Shown here one piece after another: positions 6,053-6,717 of a stretch of DNA of 6,717 nt. Position numbers and translations under genes: made by a program. The notes beneath the pieces are model-generated. The model searched no databases and had not been told where the DNA came from. It saw only the letters and a list, made by a program, of their open reading frames with translations. This stretch comes from Trebonia sp036509215 (lineage in GTDB: Bacteria > Actinomycetota > Actinomycetes > Streptosporangiales > Streptosporangiaceae). Location of the stretch: the NCBI GenBank assembly GCA_036509215.1, contig DATCGA010000654.1, positions 1-6,717 on the forward strand. The letters are read 5' to 3'. Position 1 is the first letter of the stretch; every line of letters starts with the position of its first letter.

Positions 6053-6131
6053 AACTCCGACGTTAAGCGCCGAAATCGTCGTACCCCTTTGACGTGCGTC
6101 CGAAGAGTCCCGGATTCATGAACCGCCGGCT
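6053..6131. promoter_or_regulatory. Divergent promoter region between the propeller gene and the partial gene
   Basis: On the + strand TTGACG (6089-6094) is a near-consensus -35; a weak -10-like GGATTC/GATTCA follows 17-18 bases later, which would place transcription start close to the ATG cluster at 6132-6153. A palindrome TTCATGAA lies at 6115-6122. For the - strand the clearest signal is the GGAG ribosome site next to the propeller start; no good -10/-35 pair was found. Confidence 0.35.
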
Positions 6132-6717
6132 ATGACGATGCGTGTATGGGGTATGACAGTTTCCGCCGCCGTGCCGGCCGGGTGCGCCGCCTACCGGATC
6201 ACCGAGATACCGCGCCGCCCCGACCCGTCGCAGGAGGGGCCCGCGCGGCCCGACGGCGGCGACCCGGGCAGGCCGCAGCGCGCGGCCGCGCTGGTGGCCG
6301 CGTACCACGCAGGGATCGCGAATGCGGCCGGGACGGTCGCGTTCGGCTGGGTGCGGGCGGCGGCGGGCGGGCCGGTGCTGATGATCGCGGCCGGGGACGC
6401 GCTCGTCGGCAGCGTCGGCCCGGCCGACGGCGAGGTGCTGCTGGCGCTGCCGGGCGGGGCGCGCGGAACGGCGCTGCCGCCGGCCGAGCTGGCCGGGCTG
6501 CTCGGGCGGGTCGGACGCTGGCGCGAGGTGGCGGGGATCAGCGACGGCCTGCTCGCGCTGCCAGGGGAGACGGGGACGCCGGGCGCCTCAGGGGCGCCGG
6601 GCCGGGCCGGGCTGTCGCTCGATGAGGGGCTGCTCGGCAGCTGGACCGGGCCGTTCGGCTGGCTGGTGACGGCCGAGCCGGTCACCCCGGCCGAGCTGCG
6701 GGCGCTGTCGGAGGAGA
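6132..6717 (+). CDS. N-terminal part of an unrecognised protein (runs off window)
   Basis: A frame open to the last base with strongly GC-rich third positions, as in the true genes here. Three in-frame ATGs (6132, 6138, 6153) are possible starts and none has a clear ribosome site; an in-frame TGA at 6090 limits the gene upstream. At least 188 residues are visible from 6153. A Pro/Arg-rich head (about 20-42, from 6153) is followed by a small alpha/beta-looking region (45-130: ALVAAYHAGIA, VAFGWVRAA, VLMIAAGDAL). Next comes a short collagen-like linker of five Gly-X-Y triplets (6564-6608), then LDEGLLGSWTGPFGWLV and a helix starting TPAELRAL. The last module resembles, from memory, the N-terminal part of large actinobacterial ATP-binding (FtsK/HerA-like) proteins, but no Walker motif lies in the window, so this is only a guess. 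There is no signal peptide or membrane helix. Confidence 0.65.
   Translation, partial: MTMRVWGMTVSAAVPAGCAAYRITEIPRRPDPSQEGPARPDGGDPGRPQRAAALVAAYHAGIANAAGTVAFGWVRAAAGGPVLMIAAGDALVGSVGPADGEVLLALPGGARGTALPPAELAGLLGRVGRWREVAGISDGLLALPGETGTPGASGAPGRAGLSLDEGLLGSWTGPFGWLVTAEPVTPAELRALSEE

Noticed and set aside
5183..6121. 312-codon + strand frame opposite the propeller gene
   Set aside because: Arg/Pro/Gly-rich shadow with no domain; it would also cover the divergent promoter region.
6146..6625. 159-codon + strand frame and a 164-codon minus frame at the right end
   Set aside because: Both have shadow-type composition. The frame starting at 6132-6153 shows far better codon bias and a protein-like sequence, and is open to the window edge.
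1..6717. Search for tRNA genes, CRISPR arrays, insertion sequence ends, attachment sites and toxin-antitoxin pairs
   Set aside because: No regularly spaced repeats, no tRNA cloverleaf-like segment, no transposase or integrase motifs and no typical toxin-antitoxin layout were seen by eye.

Overview
This window is strongly GC-rich, with dense genes, GTG starts and heavy G/C at third codon positions. That points to a high-GC actinomycete. A Streptosporangiales-like or Streptomyces-like host is an inference from the mix of protein families and cannot be fixed from the sequence alone. There is no tRNA, rRNA, insertion sequence, CRISPR array or phage gene. The window looks like ordinary chromosome with several poorly characterised gene families, and I do not see a clear new multi-gene system.

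Layout. (1) Bases 1-867 (+) hold the 3' part of an electron transfer flavoprotein alpha subunit, cut by the window edge. (2) Seven bases later, 875-1636 (+) encode a plant/bacterial-type glutaminyl-peptide cyclotransferase without a signal peptide. (3) A roughly 120-base AT-rich gap precedes a small three-helix membrane protein (1759-2040, +). (4) A long hairpin lies in the gap between this gene and the convergent 2162-3391 (-), a fold-type III PLP enzyme of the D-serine dehydratase/D-threonine aldolase-like group. (5) From a 70-base divergent intergenic region, 3462-4805 (+) encodes a VAO-type FAD sugar-lactone/polyol oxidase (ALO family). (6) Convergent to it, 4859-6052 (-) encodes an exported or membrane-anchored protein that reads as a seven-bladed beta-propeller. 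(7) Divergent from that, a gene starting near 6132 (+) runs off the right edge. It is unrecognised, although it ends in a conserved-looking module.

How the genes may work together. The ETF alpha subunit passes electrons from flavin dehydrogenases to the quinone pool, and its partner beta subunit is probably just upstream, outside the window. The cyclotransferase may share its transcript. The PLP enzyme and the lactone oxidase form a divergent pair with a shared promoter region that carries direct repeats and a palindrome; co-regulation, and possibly a shared pathway, is inferred from this arrangement. The propeller protein and the partial gene form a second divergent pair of unknown role.
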